A program made the translations under genes and the position numbers. Below, piece by piece: positions 54,266-64,000 of a DNA stretch of 64,000 bases. Position 1 is the stretch's first letter. Each line of letters starts with the position of its first letter. Origin of the DNA: an uncultured Bacteroidales bacterium (GTDB lineage: Bacteria; Bacteroidota; Bacteroidia; Bacteroidales; Paludibacteraceae); assembly GCA_902798385.1 (NCBI GenBank), contig CADBWK010000003.1, forward strand, positions 1-64,000, written 5' to 3'. Below the pieces are notes generated by a model that was given only the letters and a program-made list of their open reading frames with translations, ran no database searches and was not told the origin of the DNA.

Positions 54266-55114
54266 TTATTTGTTAATTCGTTTGAGATAACATGCTATCG
54301 TATTCTGCATTAGCATAGTAATGGTCATAGGTCCTACTCCGCCCGGAACCGGTGTGATAGCGCCGGCAACAGGAGCGACGGCGTCAAAATCAACATCACC
54401 TACCAGACGACCGTCCTTCGTGCGGTTGATACCCACATCAATAATAGTAGCCCCTTGCTTCACCATTTCGCCGGTAATCATCTTTGGTTTGCCTACCGCC
54501 ACAACCAATATGTCCGCCTTACTGCAAATGGCACCTAAGTCTGCCGTGCGGCTGTGTGCAAGAGTGACAGTGCAGTTCTTGTCGAGCAGCAACTTGGCAA
54601 TCGGTTTGCCTACGATATTACTGCGCCCTACTACAACCGCATGCTTGCCTTCCAAGCTCGTTTGACTTTCTTCGAGCAGCGCCATGATACCGAGCGGCGT
54701 GCAAGGAACGACAGCAGGGTCGTTGAGCCATAACGCCGCCACATTGGACGGATGAAAGCCATCCACATCTTTCGCCGGATCAATAGCCTCAAGAACGGTT
54801 TGAACATCGATCTGTTCGGGTAAAGGCAATTGTACCAGCAATCCGTCCACATCTTCTTTTTTATTACATGCGCGGATGACACCCAGCAGTTCGTCCTGAC
54901 TTATCGTCTCCGGCAATTGAATCAGTTCGCCGCCGATACCGCAGTATGCCGCTGCTTTGCGTTTACTGCGCACATACGACATACTGGCTGGGTTCTCGCC
55001 GACGATGATGACATCCAGACCGGGTGCACGACCGTACTGTTTCGTATAGCCGGCTACTTGTTTACGCAATTCTTCTTTGCGCTGTTGTGCTATTTGTTTT
55101 CCGTCTATGATCAT
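54266..55114 (-). CDS. folD: Methylenetetrahydrofolate dehydrogenase/cyclohydrolase
   Basis: FolD interconverts methylene- and 10-formyl-tetrahydrofolate. From ATG 55114 it is 282 residues with [18 protein letters not shown] (active-site Tyr and Lys), LLVQLPLP and [11 protein letters not shown], closing with [11 protein letters not shown]. The start overlaps the purD stop by 4 bases; the frame extends 38 codons upstream but those residues are not family-like. It can supply the 10-formyl group used by PurH upstream. Confidence 0.96.
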   Translation of the reverse strand: MIIDGKQIAQQRKEELRKQVAGYTKQYGRAPGLDVIIVGENPASMSYVRSKRKAAAYCGIGGELIQLPETISQDELLGVIRACNKKEDVDGLLVQLPLPEQIDVQTVLEAIDPAKDVDGFHPSNVAALWLNDPAVVPCTPLGIMALLEESQTSLEGKHAVVVGRSNIVGKPIAKLLLDKNCTVTLAHSRTADLGAICSKADILVVAVGKPKMITGEMVKQGATIIDVGINRTKDGRLVGDVDFDAVAPVAGAITPVPGGVGPMTITMLMQNTIACYLKRINK

Positions 55115-56364
55115 AAAGCCCAATGTGCTATATCTTTGCGATAGAATAAGTTGGTACAGTGTATTTTTTGTATCTGCTCGTATACTTTGTGTTGCGCCCG
55201 GGGGATATCGTCGCCGTGCGCGATACACATCAGGACGCGACCTCCGTTGGTGAGCAGTTTATCGTCCTGCACTTTCGTACCCATATGCAGTACGAGTCCG
55301 TCGAAATCTTCTACACCGGTGATCTCCGCCCCCTTGGTATATTTACCCGGATACCCGCAGGATGCCATTACGACACCTACTGTGGCTTGCTTGCGCCATT
55401 CGACAGCCGGCAGCTCTTCTCCGGTAGCGATTGCGTGGAAGACGGTGTATGCATCCGTCTCCAACAAAGGCAGCACCACCTCCGTCTCCGGATCGCCGAA
55501 CCGGGCGTTGAACTCAATGACACGGATGCCGTCCTTGGTCTTCATCAGTCCGCCGTAGAGCACACCGGTGAGCGGTAAACCCTCCTCACACATACCATCG
55601 GCAACAGCTTGCAAAATATGTTCCAATGCCCATTTTTCCTCCTCTGCCGAGATAAACGGCAGCGGTGTATATGCACCCATTCCGCCGGTATTGGGACCTT
55701 TATCCCCGTCAAAGGCGCGCTTATGATCCTGACTGAGCGGCATAGGATAGACCCGGTGATGATGGACAAACGCCATGAACGAGAACTCCGGTCCTTCCAG
55801 GTAATCTTCAATCACTACCCGCCCTTTACCGAACGCTTCGCCCACAAGCATGCTATGCAAAGCCTCTTGTGCCTCCTGCTCATCCTGCGCAATGACCACT
55901 CCTTTACCGGCTGCCAGACCGTCGTATTTGAGCACCGTAGGATACGAATTGCGTGTCTGCACATACTGCAGTGCCTCCTCATAGATAGCAAAACTGCGGT
56001 AAGCAGCTGTCGGCACATCGTAATTAGCCATCAGCTGTTTGGCAAACTCCTTACTGGCTTCGATCTGTGTAGCCGCTTTCGTATGTCCGAACACAGGAAT
56101 ACCTGCTGCACGAAAAGCGTCGGTCACGCCAGCTGCAAGGGCTGCCTCCGGACCAACGACACAGAGGTCGATCGAATGCTCCTGCGCAAATTTGACGAGC
56201 TGCGCCACATCCGTGTCACCGATCGCCACACACTCGGCCAACTGCACGATACCGGCATTTCCGGGTGCACAGTAGATATGCGCCACCTGCGCACTGCGGC
56301 TCAACTGATACACAATCGCGTGTTCCCGTCCGCCGGATCCTATGACTAATACATTCTTTTTCAT
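55111..56364 (-). CDS. purD: Phosphoribosylamine--glycine ligase
   Basis: PurD joins phosphoribosylamine and glycine with ATP. The 417-residue ATP-grasp protein begins VLVIGSGGREHAIVYQL and has KYDGLAAGKGVVI, DHKRAFDGDKGPNTGGMGAY and EFNARFGDPE. Its ATG overlaps the purH stop by one base (TGATG). Confidence 0.97.
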   Translation of the reverse strand: MKKNVLVIGSGGREHAIVYQLSRSAQVAHIYCAPGNAGIVQLAECVAIGDTDVAQLVKFAQEHSIDLCVVGPEAALAAGVTDAFRAAGIPVFGHTKAATQIEASKEFAKQLMANYDVPTAAYRSFAIYEEALQYVQTRNSYPTVLKYDGLAAGKGVVIAQDEQEAQEALHSMLVGEAFGKGRVVIEDYLEGPEFSFMAFVHHHRVYPMPLSQDHKRAFDGDKGPNTGGMGAYTPLPFISAEEEKWALEHILQAVADGMCEEGLPLTGVLYGGLMKTKDGIRVIEFNARFGDPETEVVLPLLETDAYTVFHAIATGEELPAVEWRKQATVGVVMASCGYPGKYTKGAEITGVEDFDGLVLHMGTKVQDDKLLTNGGRVLMCIAHGDDIPRAQHKVYEQIQKIHCTNLFYRKDIAHWAL

Positions 56365-57926
56365 CAGTGTTTGAAATGACGCATGCCGGTGAAGAGCATC
56401 GTGATATGATGGTTGTTGGCAGCCTCGATACTCTCATTGTCGCGAACGCTACCACCGGGTTGTACAATAGCCGTGATACCGTATTCGGCAGCGCTCTCTA
56501 CGCTGTCGCCAAATGGGAAGAAACCGTCGGAAGCCATCACAAGTCCCGCCTCGCGGATATCTTTTCCATCTGCGGCCAGACTCTCCTGCGCCTGCTTAAG
56601 CGCAATAGCAGCCGATCCTACCCGATTCATCTGACCAGCTCCGACACCGTATGTGCGACCGTCCTTCACCACCACGATCGCATTGGATTTCACATGCTTG
56701 ACGATCCGCCATCCGAACTGCAGATCCGTCATCTGCTCCTCCGTCGGTTTAACCTCCGTCACGCACATATTCTCCGTCAACGTGATCGTCTCCGTATCCT
56801 GTTGCTGCGCCAACAAACCGCCGTTCACCGATACATACTGCATCTTTTTGCCGCTCAGCGGACGCATATCCACTTCGAGCAAGCGCAGGTTCTTCTTCGT
56901 CTCCAGCACTTCAAGGGCTTCGTCCGTGAACGAAGGCGCCATAATAATCTCCAGGAAAATAGGTTTCATCAGCTCCGCCATCTGCTTATCTACCGCGCAG
57001 TTGGTGGCTACAATACCACCGAAGATGGACACTTTGTCCGCCTCATAGGCTTTCGTCCATGCTTCCACACCGTCTTTGCCGATGGCAGCACCGCAGGGAT
57101 TCATATGCTTGAGCCCTACGCAGAAAGGCGTGTTACCGAACTCGCGCACGATATTGAGTGCCGCGTTAGCATCCTGGATATTGTTATACGACAGCTCTTT
57201 GCCGTGCAATTGACGGGCACTTGCCAGCGAATACGGCACTTGCTCCATCGAAGCGTAGAATTTCGCATCCTGATGGGGGTTCTCGCCGTAGCGCAGGCCT
57301 TGCTTGAGGTCGTATTCAAGGAACAGCTTCTCATTCAATCCCGCTGCCTTACGCATATACGTAGCGATACACATATCGTACTCCGCAGTGTGGGTATAGA
57401 CTTTGGCACTCAGCTCAAGACGCGTCTGCTTGCGCGTGTTACCTTCGGTCTGAATCTCGTGCAGCACCCGCGGATAGTCCGTCGGGTCGCATACTACGGT
57501 GACGTCATTCCAGTTCTTGGCGGCCGAGCGCAACATCGACGGACCGCCGATATCGATCTTCTCGATAGCCTCCTCCATGGTGGTACCCTCTTTGGCTATC
57601 GTCTGACGGAAGGGATACAGGTTCACGCATACCAAATCAATCAGTTCGATCCCGTTCTGCCTCAATGCCTCCATGTGGGACGGTTCGTCACGACGGGCCA
57701 ACAAAGCCCCGTGCACCTTGGGATGCAAGGTCTTCACACGACCGTCGCAGATCTCCGGAAAACCCGTCACTTCACTGATACCGATGGTCTTTACACCACT
57801 CTCTTCCAGCAGTTTCTGTGTACCGCCGGTTGCAATGATCTGCCATCCTTCTGCTTGCAGACCCTGCACGAACGCCACCAAACCGGTTTTGTCACTTACG
57901 CTCACTAATGCTCTTTTCTGTACCAT
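56364..57926 (-). CDS. purH: AICAR transformylase/IMP cyclohydrolase
   Basis: PurH performs the last two steps to IMP. The 520-residue bifunctional protein has the cyclohydrolase N-domain (RALVSVSDKTGLVAF, VKTLHPKVHG) and the transformylase C-domain (LRYGENPHQDAKF, KHMNPCGAA with Lys-His, ending GMRHFKH). It needs 10-formyl-tetrahydrofolate, probably from FolD. It lies between purM and purD. Confidence 0.97.
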   Translation of the reverse strand: MVQKRALVSVSDKTGLVAFVQGLQAEGWQIIATGGTQKLLEESGVKTIGISEVTGFPEICDGRVKTLHPKVHGALLARRDEPSHMEALRQNGIELIDLVCVNLYPFRQTIAKEGTTMEEAIEKIDIGGPSMLRSAAKNWNDVTVVCDPTDYPRVLHEIQTEGNTRKQTRLELSAKVYTHTAEYDMCIATYMRKAAGLNEKLFLEYDLKQGLRYGENPHQDAKFYASMEQVPYSLASARQLHGKELSYNNIQDANAALNIVREFGNTPFCVGLKHMNPCGAAIGKDGVEAWTKAYEADKVSIFGGIVATNCAVDKQMAELMKPIFLEIIMAPSFTDEALEVLETKKNLRLLEVDMRPLSGKKMQYVSVNGGLLAQQQDTETITLTENMCVTEVKPTEEQMTDLQFGWRIVKHVKSNAIVVVKDGRTYGVGAGQMNRVGSAAIALKQAQESLAADGKDIREAGLVMASDGFFPFGDSVESAAEYGITAIVQPGGSVRDNESIEAANNHHITMLFTGMRHFKH

Positions 57927-57931
57927 ATTTG

Positions 57932-57959
57932 AACTCTAAACTCTAAACTATAATCTCAT
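57932..57959. repeat. Heptad repeat, unit AACTCTA, 3-4 copies
   Basis: Two perfect copies plus one or two weaker units lie between purM and purH and contain the purM stop codon. Confidence 0.7.
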
Positions 57960-58971
57960 TCCCTCCTTCTTGCACGCGACCTATGATCTGTGCTTTCTCG
58001 CCCCACTTCGCTAGGATCTCAATAGCCTGCTGCGCCTCTTTCTCGTCGATGGCCAGCACCATACCAATGCCCATATTAAAGATATTGAACATCTCGCGGT
58101 GAGGCACGTTTCCATGCTTCTCAAGGAAGCGGAAAACAGGCAGAATCTCCCAGCAGCCCTCCTCAATACGGAATCCCTGTCCGGGCAGGAAGATACGGGG
58201 GATATTTTCATCGAATCCGCCACCCGTGATATGTGCTACGCCGTGTACGTCCAACTGACGAATCACTTCCAGCACCGCCTTCACGTATATCTTCGTCGGC
58301 GTGAGCAGCACTTCGCCTAAACACTTATTGGCATCCAGCTCCGGATAGACGGTATGCAGGTCCAGTTGCGCATCCTTCACGATCTTGCGCACCAATGAAT
58401 AGCCGTTGGAGTGTACGCCCGAGGATGAGATACCGACCAGTACATCGCCTGTCTTCACTTTCGTGCCGTCGATGAGTTTGCTTTTCTCCACCACACCGGT
58501 CGTATAACCTGCGATGTCGTACTCTCCGTCGGCATACATACCCGGCATCTCGGCCGTCTCACCGCCTACAAGGGCGCAACCTGCCTGACGGCAGCCTTCC
58601 GCTACGCCGCTCACGATCGCCTCCACTTTCGCAGGGATATTGTGCCCGAGCGCGATGTAGTCGAGGAAGATGAGCGGTTCTGCTCCCTGTGCCAACACAT
58701 CATTGACGCACATGGCTACTGCATCAATACCGATCGTGTCGTGTTTGTCCATCTCGAAGGCAATCTTCAGTTTGGTGCCGACGCCGTCCGTACCACTAAC
58801 CAAAATCGGTTCTTTCACGCCTAATGCCGCCAAGTCAAACATGCCTCCGAACGAACCGATCGAACCCATCGATCCGTGCCGTTCTGTCGAACGTACATGC
58901 GATTTGATCCTACTTACCACTTCATATCCGGCCTCCAGATTCACGCCGGCAGCTTCGTAATGTTGCGCCAT
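57943..58971 (-). CDS. purM: AIR synthetase
   Basis: PurM closes the imidazole ring of aminoimidazole ribonucleotide with ATP. The 342-residue protein has the Gly-rich ATP segment [41 protein letters not shown] and [14 protein letters not shown]. It follows purL by 15 bases, in pathway order (purL then purM). Confidence 0.97.
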   Translation of the reverse strand: MAQHYEAAGVNLEAGYEVVSRIKSHVRSTERHGSMGSIGSFGGMFDLAALGVKEPILVSGTDGVGTKLKIAFEMDKHDTIGIDAVAMCVNDVLAQGAEPLIFLDYIALGHNIPAKVEAIVSGVAEGCRQAGCALVGGETAEMPGMYADGEYDIAGYTTGVVEKSKLIDGTKVKTGDVLVGISSSGVHSNGYSLVRKIVKDAQLDLHTVYPELDANKCLGEVLLTPTKIYVKAVLEVIRQLDVHGVAHITGGGFDENIPRIFLPGQGFRIEEGCWEILPVFRFLEKHGNVPHREMFNIFNMGIGMVLAIDEKEAQQAIEILAKWGEKAQIIGRVQEGGNEIIV

Positions 58972-58986
58972 AAGTATGTTGTTTTA

Positions 58987-61900
58987 TTACTGTTTAAAAT
59001 AGTTCACCGCGTTCACGAATAGCGGCTGATATTTATTACCGTCGATATTCGCGAACACATTCTCCTCCCATCGTTCACTATGTCCCATCTTGCCCAAGAT
59101 CTGACCGTTAGGCGAGAGGATACCTTCGATCGCATAGAAAGAGCCGTTGGGGTTGTAAGGTGCTTCCATCGTCGCTTGCCCTGTACACGGATCGGCATAG
59201 CGGAATGCCACCTGTCCGTTCTCAAACAACTGACGAGCCAAGTCTTCATTGACCACGAACTTGCCTTCACCGTGACTGACCGCAATACTGTGCAGCTCTC
59301 CGATCGACATACCTTCTAACCAAGGACTGTTGGTCGATGTCACGGTAGTCGTCACCATCTGCGACACGTGCCGGTTGATATCATTGCGGAACAAAGTAGG
59401 ACTGTCGGTCGTCACCTGTCCTAACTGACCATACGGCAGCAGACCGGACTTCACAAGCGCCTGGAAACCGTTGCAGATACCGAGGATCAGTCCGCCACGT
59501 GCCAACAGGTCTTCGATCGCCTGACGGATCTTCTGTTGATACAGCACCGACACGATGAATTTCGCCGAACCGTCGGGTTCATCGCCCAAGGAGAAACCAC
59601 CGGCTAACATCAAGATCTGTGCACGGCGGATATGACGCTCCATGTCATCAATCGACGAGATAACATCCGCTTCCGTAAGATTGCGGAACACCGTCGTTTC
59701 CACCTCTGCACCAGCTCTGCGCCATGCTTTCATACTGTCGAAATCGCAGTTCGTACCGGGGAAAACAGGGATATAGACCATCGGCGCTTTGCCTTTTAAG
59801 TCTTCATGTCGGAGCGCCTTCGGTTGAACCGTCGGAATCGTGTTCAGTCCCTTCGGTAACAGGTCCGCATGTTGCGCCGGTACAGCTGCAGGATAGACCT
59901 TGTTGAACGGTTCGGTACATGCCTTATACAGATCCTTTCGCCTTACAGCCTGTCCGTTAATCACGATAGCGTCCCCATCCGTCACGCGCCCTAAGTACAG
60001 CGCATGCGCAAACGACAGGTCTTGCGTGGACTCCACCAATATACTGCCGTACTGATAGTTGTACAGCAACGGTTCATCGATCTGTATATCCGCTCCTTTC
60101 TCGTTACCGAAACTCATCTTCGCGAGCGCTTCGCTCACACCGCCGAAACCGATCGCGTATGCCGAGACGATCGTACCCGCCTCTATAGCCTGCGTCGTAT
60201 CCAGCCACAGTTGTTGGACTTGCTCTGTGTTCGGCATATAATTGCTTAGCGGCGTATGTTGCAGCAGATACAATCTGTTGCCTGCCTGCTTGAGATCCGT
60301 ACTGATCACTCGATCAGCCGGTACCGTCGTGATACCGAAAGCGATCAGCGTAGGCGGGACGGATATATGCTCGAATGTACCGGACATCGAGTCCTTTCCG
60401 CCGATGGAAGGCAGACCTAACGCCGTCTGCATCTTCAATGCACCCAGCAACGCACTGAGCGGTTTGCCCCAACTGAGCCTGCTCGTCATACGCTCGAAAT
60501 ACTCCTGATAACTGAAGCGCATATGACGGTAATCCGCACCGGCTGCAACGACCTTACTGCAGGCCTCCACCACCGCATACGCGGCGCCGTGATACGGACT
60601 CCACTCCGAGAGAAAGGGGTTGAAACCGAAAGCCATCACCGAAGCGGTGTTCGTCACGCCGTCCACCGGCAGTTTCTGTACACTCACCTGCGTCTCGCTG
60701 CGTTGCATCTTTCCGCCAAAAGGCATCAGTACCGTCGATCGACCGATCGTAGCGTCGAACTGCTCAATCAATCCTTTCTGACTCGTCACATTCGGAGAAC
60801 GTAGCACCGCACACATGCGTTCTTCTAACGTATCTCCTGCCACCTGCTGCTCGAACGGATTGCGTGCTTCCACACGTCCGATCGTCGCTTGTGCATAGTG
60901 TTTGGCACCAGCCGAGTCAATGAACGCACGGCTCAGGTCCGCCACCGGCGTACCCTTGTAGAACTGCCGCATGCGCCCCGTATCGGTCACGTCGGCTACG
61001 TGCGTCACCTCGATATTATCTTGCCGGCATAACTGCTCAAACGCCGCTTGGTCCTTTTTCTCCACCACCACCGCCATGCGCTCCTGTGATTCGGAGATCG
61101 CCAGCTCCGTCGGGTTCAAACCCGCATATTTGGTCGGCACACGGTCCAAATAGATATCCAAACCGTCCGCTAACTCGCCGATCGCCACACTCACGCCGCC
61201 GGCGCCGAAGTCATTCGATTTCTTGATGAGGCGCGTCACCTCTTTGCGGCGGAAAAGACGCTGAATCTTGCGTTCCTCCGGTGCATTACCTTTCTGCACC
61301 TCGCTGCCGCAAGCCTCTAGCGATGCCTCCGTATGTTCTTTACTCGAACCCGTCGCACCACCGATACCGTCCCTACCCGTCCGTCCACCTAACAGCAGGA
61401 TCACATCGCCGGGTGCAGGACTCTCGCGACGTACCAAATCGGCTTTCACAGCCCCTACCACAGCGCCCACCTCGAGGCGTTTGACTACATACGAAGGATG
61501 GTATATCTCACGCACATGCGTCGTCGCAAGACCGATCTGGTTGCCGTACGACGAGTAGCCCGAAGCGGCTTTACGGGAGATAATCTGTTGCGGCAGTTTG
61601 CCGGGAAGCGTCTGGTTAACAGGGGCATAGATATCGCCGGCTCCCGTCACGCGCATCGCCTGATAGACATAGGCACGACCGGACAGCGGGTCACGTATCG
61701 CCCCGCCCAAACAGGTGCTTGCACCGCCGAACGGTTCAATCTCCGTCGGATGGTTATGGGTCTCGTTCTTGAACTGCAGCAACCAGCGCTCGCTCTTCCC
61801 GTCCACGTCCACATCGATAAAGATCGAGCATGCGTTATTCTCTTCGCTCACCTCCAGATCGTCCAGCAGACCTCGTTTTTTCAAGTATCGCGCGCCTATC

Positions 61901-62709
61901 GTCGCCAACTCCATCAGACAGAGCGGCTTCTGTTCCCGTCCCAGCTCCACACGGATACGACGGAAAGCGTTCAGTTCTTCTTCTATATCGTCCTTGATGA
62001 ACGATTCTTCCACTTCGATATCGTCGAGAATAGTCGTGAAGGTCGTATGCCGGCAGTGATCGGACCAATAAGTGTCCAGGATACGCAACTCCGTCTCTGT
62101 CGGATCACGTTGCTCTTTGCGGAAATAGTCCGCTACGCATGCCAGATCATCGGCGTTCATCGCCAACCCCCATGATTTGCAGAAAGCGGCGTATCGCTCC
62201 TTCGGCATCGCGGTAAAGCCCTCCAAAGAAGACAAGGGCTTGACGTCTGCTGTCTGCTGACGGTCGAGCACACTTAGGTCTTTCTCCCGTGCTTCCACCG
62301 CGTTGATGCAGTAATGACGAATCTTTTCCATCTGCGCGGCGCTGATCGCCTCCTCAAACAGGATCAGACGTCCGGAGCGGATATCGATATCCGCGTTAGG
62401 GTCAATCAGATGCACGCAGTCAATAGCCGACGAGGCACGCTGGTCGAACTGACCCGGGATATATTCGATCGCCAGATACTGCTTCCCCTCCAGATCCACT
62501 CGGTCCGTCACCACATCGGTCACTCTTTCCCCGAAGACGCTGTATCGGCTCTGCTCCAACAGTGCTTCGCTGAATCCGAACAGGTCATACACACATAGAT
62601 AGCGCATCGCTTGGATGTGCATCTGCAAGTGCTCGTTCAGTTCGTTTCGCAGGCTTTCTGCCTCTACGCGGAAACCTTCTTTCTTTTCTACATACAACCT
62701 GTAATTCAT
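58987..62709 (-). CDS. purL: FGAM synthase, large single-chain form
   Basis: PurL amidates FGAR using glutamine and ATP. The 1240-residue single-chain form carries an N-terminal PurS-like domain, two AIR-synthetase-like halves (FKNETHNHPTEIEPFGGA; IGGKDSMSGTF) and a C-terminal class I glutaminase (VFPGTNCDFDS; GICNGFQALVKSGLLPYG with the Cys). It therefore needs no separate purS or purQ. It follows purE by one base. Confidence 0.97.
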   Translation of the reverse strand: MNYRLYVEKKEGFRVEAESLRNELNEHLQMHIQAMRYLCVYDLFGFSEALLEQSRYSVFGERVTDVVTDRVDLEGKQYLAIEYIPGQFDQRASSAIDCVHLIDPNADIDIRSGRLILFEEAISAAQMEKIRHYCINAVEAREKDLSVLDRQQTADVKPLSSLEGFTAMPKERYAAFCKSWGLAMNADDLACVADYFRKEQRDPTETELRILDTYWSDHCRHTTFTTILDDIEVEESFIKDDIEEELNAFRRIRVELGREQKPLCLMELATIGARYLKKRGLLDDLEVSEENNACSIFIDVDVDGKSERWLLQFKNETHNHPTEIEPFGGASTCLGGAIRDPLSGRAYVYQAMRVTGAGDIYAPVNQTLPGKLPQQIISRKAASGYSSYGNQIGLATTHVREIYHPSYVVKRLEVGAVVGAVKADLVRRESPAPGDVILLLGGRTGRDGIGGATGSSKEHTEASLEACGSEVQKGNAPEERKIQRLFRRKEVTRLIKKSNDFGAGGVSVAIGELADGLDIYLDRVPTKYAGLNPTELAISESQERMAVVVEKKDQAAFEQLCRQDNIEVTHVADVTDTGRMRQFYKGTPVADLSRAFIDSAGAKHYAQATIGRVEARNPFEQQVAGDTLEERMCAVLRSPNVTSQKGLIEQFDATIGRSTVLMPFGGKMQRSETQVSVQKLPVDGVTNTASVMAFGFNPFLSEWSPYHGAAYAVVEACSKVVAAGADYRHMRFSYQEYFERMTSRLSWGKPLSALLGALKMQTALGLPSIGGKDSMSGTFEHISVPPTLIAFGITTVPADRVISTDLKQAGNRLYLLQHTPLSNYMPNTEQVQQLWLDTTQAIEAGTIVSAYAIGFGGVSEALAKMSFGNEKGADIQIDEPLLYNYQYGSILVESTQDLSFAHALYLGRVTDGDAIVINGQAVRRKDLYKACTEPFNKVYPAAVPAQHADLLPKGLNTIPTVQPKALRHEDLKGKAPMVYIPVFPGTNCDFDSMKAWRRAGAEVETTVFRNLTEADVISSIDDMERHIRRAQILMLAGGFSLGDEPDGSAKFIVSVLYQQKIRQAIEDLLARGGLILGICNGFQALVKSGLLPYGQLGQVTTDSPTLFRNDINRHVSQMVTTTVTSTNSPWLEGMSIGELHSIAVSHGEGKFVVNEDLARQLFENGQVAFRYADPCTGQATMEAPYNPNGSFYAIEGILSPNGQILGKMGHSERWEENVFANIDGNKYQPLFVNAVNYFKQ

Positions 62710-62710
62710 A

Positions 62711-63178
62711 TCAGATCACAGCTGCTAAAACTTTTTCTGTTTGTTGTTGACGGAATTCGATATACTGTTGGCGCAGTTTGGCATCATTCAGAGCCAGGAT
62801 GCTGACCGCTAACAGCGCGGCGTTCTTCGCGCCGTCAATCGCCACGGTAGCCACCGGTATTCCGCTCGGCATCTGCACCATAGACAGCAGGCTGTCCAAG
62901 CCGTCCAGGGTCTTGGAACGAACCGGAACACCGATCACAGGAAGATGTGTCAGACCGGCAATCACACCGGCTAAGTGCGCTGCACCGCCTGCGCCGGCGA
63001 TGATGATACTCAGCCCGCGCTCCTCGGCGCTCTCCGCCCATTCCATCAAGGCATGCGGAGCACGGTGTGCCGAGATAACCCGTTTGTCCACTTCGATACC
63101 GAAATCCGCTAACGTGTCGATAGCCGCCTGCATCACCGGCAGGTCGCTGGTCGAACCCATGATAACTCCAACTCTCAT
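62711..63178 (-). CDS. purE: PurE, AIR carboxylation enzyme
   Basis: PurE makes CAIR, either from N5-CAIR (class I, with PurK) or directly from AIR and CO2 (class II). The 155-residue protein has GVIMGSTSDLPVM at the start, ISAHRAPHALM and IAGAGGAAHLAGV. I cannot assign the class with confidence; no purK is seen in the window, which would fit class II or a distant purK. It lies one base from both guaA and purL. Confidence 0.94.
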   Translation of the reverse strand: MRVGVIMGSTSDLPVMQAAIDTLADFGIEVDKRVISAHRAPHALMEWAESAEERGLSIIIAGAGGAAHLAGVIAGLTHLPVIGVPVRSKTLDGLDSLLSMVQMPSGIPVATVAIDGAKNAALLAVSILALNDAKLRQQYIEFRQQQTEKVLAAVI

Positions 63179-63179
63179 A

Positions 63180-64000
63180 TTATTCCCATTCTATAGTTGC
63201 AGGCGGTTTGGACGAGATGTCATAGCATACCCGGTTCACGCCTTTCACTTTGTTAATTATCTCATTACTTGTCTTTGCCAACACCTCATACGGTATATGC
63301 GCAAAATCGGCTGTCATCGCATCGCTGGATGTCACGGCGCGCAGGGCTACCGGATTCTCATACGTCCGCTCATCGCCCATCACGCCTACCGACCGTACCT
63401 CGCTCAGTAAGATCGCACCCGCTTGCCAGATCTCGTCGTATAGACCCGCTTCACGCAGGTTGCGGATGAAGATATCGTCCGCTTCTTGCAAGATGCTTAT
63501 TTTCTCACGGGTGATGTCGCCTAAGATACGAACCGCCAAACCCGGACCCGGGAACGGATGCCGTTTGATCAGATGATCGGGCATACCCAGACTGCGACCT
63601 ACGCGACGCACCTCGTCTTTGAACAGCCATTTGATCGGTTCGCATAGCTGCAAGTGCATTTCCTTGGGCAGACCGCCTACGTTATGGTGACTCTTGATCA
63701 CTTTGCCCGTGATATTCAGACTCTCGATACGGTCCGGATAGATCGTACCCTGTGCCAGCCACTTGGCATCCGTGATCTTACGGGCCTCCTCTTGGAACAC
63801 CTCCACGAAATCGCGACCGATGATCTTCCTCTTCTGCTCCGGTTCTTTGACACCCGACAGATCGCTGAGGAACTGCTCACTCGCATCCACACCGATGACG
63901 TTCAGACCCAAACCCTTATAATCGTTCATCACATCGCGGAACTCATTCTTGCGCAGCATGCCGTGATCCACGAAGATACAGGTCAGCCTGTCTCCGATAG
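63180..64000 (-). CDS. guaA: GMP synthase, 5' part outside window
   Basis: GuaA aminates XMP to GMP. Only the end of the ATP-pyrophosphatase domain and the C-terminal dimerisation domain are present (272 residues; frame open to the window edge, first full codon at 63998). Motifs include [38 protein letters not shown] and the terminal KPPATIEWE. It is the first visible gene of the purine run; the promoter lies beyond the edge. Confidence 0.96.
   Translation of the reverse strand, partial: IGDRLTCIFVDHGMLRKNEFRDVMNDYKGLGLNVIGVDASEQFLSDLSGVKEPEQKRKIIGRDFVEVFQEEARKITDAKWLAQGTIYPDRIESLNITGKVIKSHHNVGGLPKEMHLQLCEPIKWLFKDEVRRVGRSLGMPDHLIKRHPFPGPGLAVRILGDITREKISILQEADDIFIRNLREAGLYDEIWQAGAILLSEVRSVGVMGDERTYENPVALRAVTSSDAMTADFAHIPYEVLAKTSNEIINKVKGVNRVCYDISSKPPATIEWE

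Noticed and set aside
56367-57908. A 513-codon open frame on the plus strand
   Set aside because: It is the antisense shadow of purH, an unmistakable gene; long shadows arise from the codon pattern.

Overview
The window reads as chromosome of a Bacteroidota bacterium, most likely order Bacteroidales. The evidence is: promoters of the Bacteroidota type (TTTG about 20 bases before TAnnTTTG) upstream of most transcription units; almost no Shine-Dalgarno sequences; many lipoproteins and beta-barrel proteins; and Bacteroidales-style genes such as DapL/Ddh, CoaX beside a FadL-like barrel, an LptC lipoprotein and class III fructose-bisphosphatase. Family or genus cannot be fixed from the sequence alone. 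No rRNA, tRNA, CRISPR array, prophage or insertion sequence was seen.

Layout. 1-4723 (minus): NAD synthetase, MurB and MurA, then a truncated secreted protein at the window edge. 4813-9908 (plus): a secreted CarboxypepD_reg-like protein, then lepA-nhaD-dedA. 9883-15489 (minus): murC-ftsQ-ftsA-ftsZ and a Wzz-like membrane protein; ftsQ is frameshifted. 15572-16897 (plus): a PagL-like lipid A deacylase. 16880-23006 (minus, accessory in character): a glycosyltransferase pair, a small basic orphan protein with a long leader holding an 11-nt repeat array, a secreted helical protein and a four-repeat lipoprotein, an OmpA C-terminal remnant, and a zeta-toxin-like kinase with a 50-residue partner. 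23156-26504 (plus): two GH13 lipoproteins. 26567-33466 (minus): 132-aa membrane protein, acyl-CoA ligase, coaX, outer-membrane barrel, TPR protein, lptC, fabG. 33602-35551 (plus): fbp. 35552-38279 (minus): glmS-ddh. 38353-64000 (minus): an unbroken run of 18 tightly spaced genes, guaA-purE-purL-purM-purH-purD-folD-purT-purB-purA-carA-carB-purC-purF-like-aspC-FNT channel-pyrG-dapF-dapL (guaA partial), many joined by 1- or 4-base stop/start overlaps.

How the genes work together. Much of the window serves cell-wall supply and division: glmS gives amino sugar, murA/murB/murC act on UDP-sugars, ddh and dapL-dapF make meso-diaminopimelate by two routes, and ftsQAZ divide. The long right-hand run carries most of purine synthesis, the first step of pyrimidine/arginine synthesis (carAB) and CTP synthase. 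It uses formate-dependent PurT, no purN is seen, and it contains a formate/nitrite-type channel gene.

The most unusual signals are not genes. (1) Sixteen sites carry short tandem repeats with a 7-base (twice 8-base) period, each site with its own unit; most sit exactly on start or stop codons and four lie in frame inside proteins. (2) An exact 11-base periodic array lies in the roughly 210-base leader of an orphan gene that also has a rare strong Shine-Dalgarno. (3) Promoters share an extended upstream element TTGCATATRTC, and two divergent pairs share one 17-bp core. (4) A toxin-like module abuts the tail of a deleted ompA-type gene.
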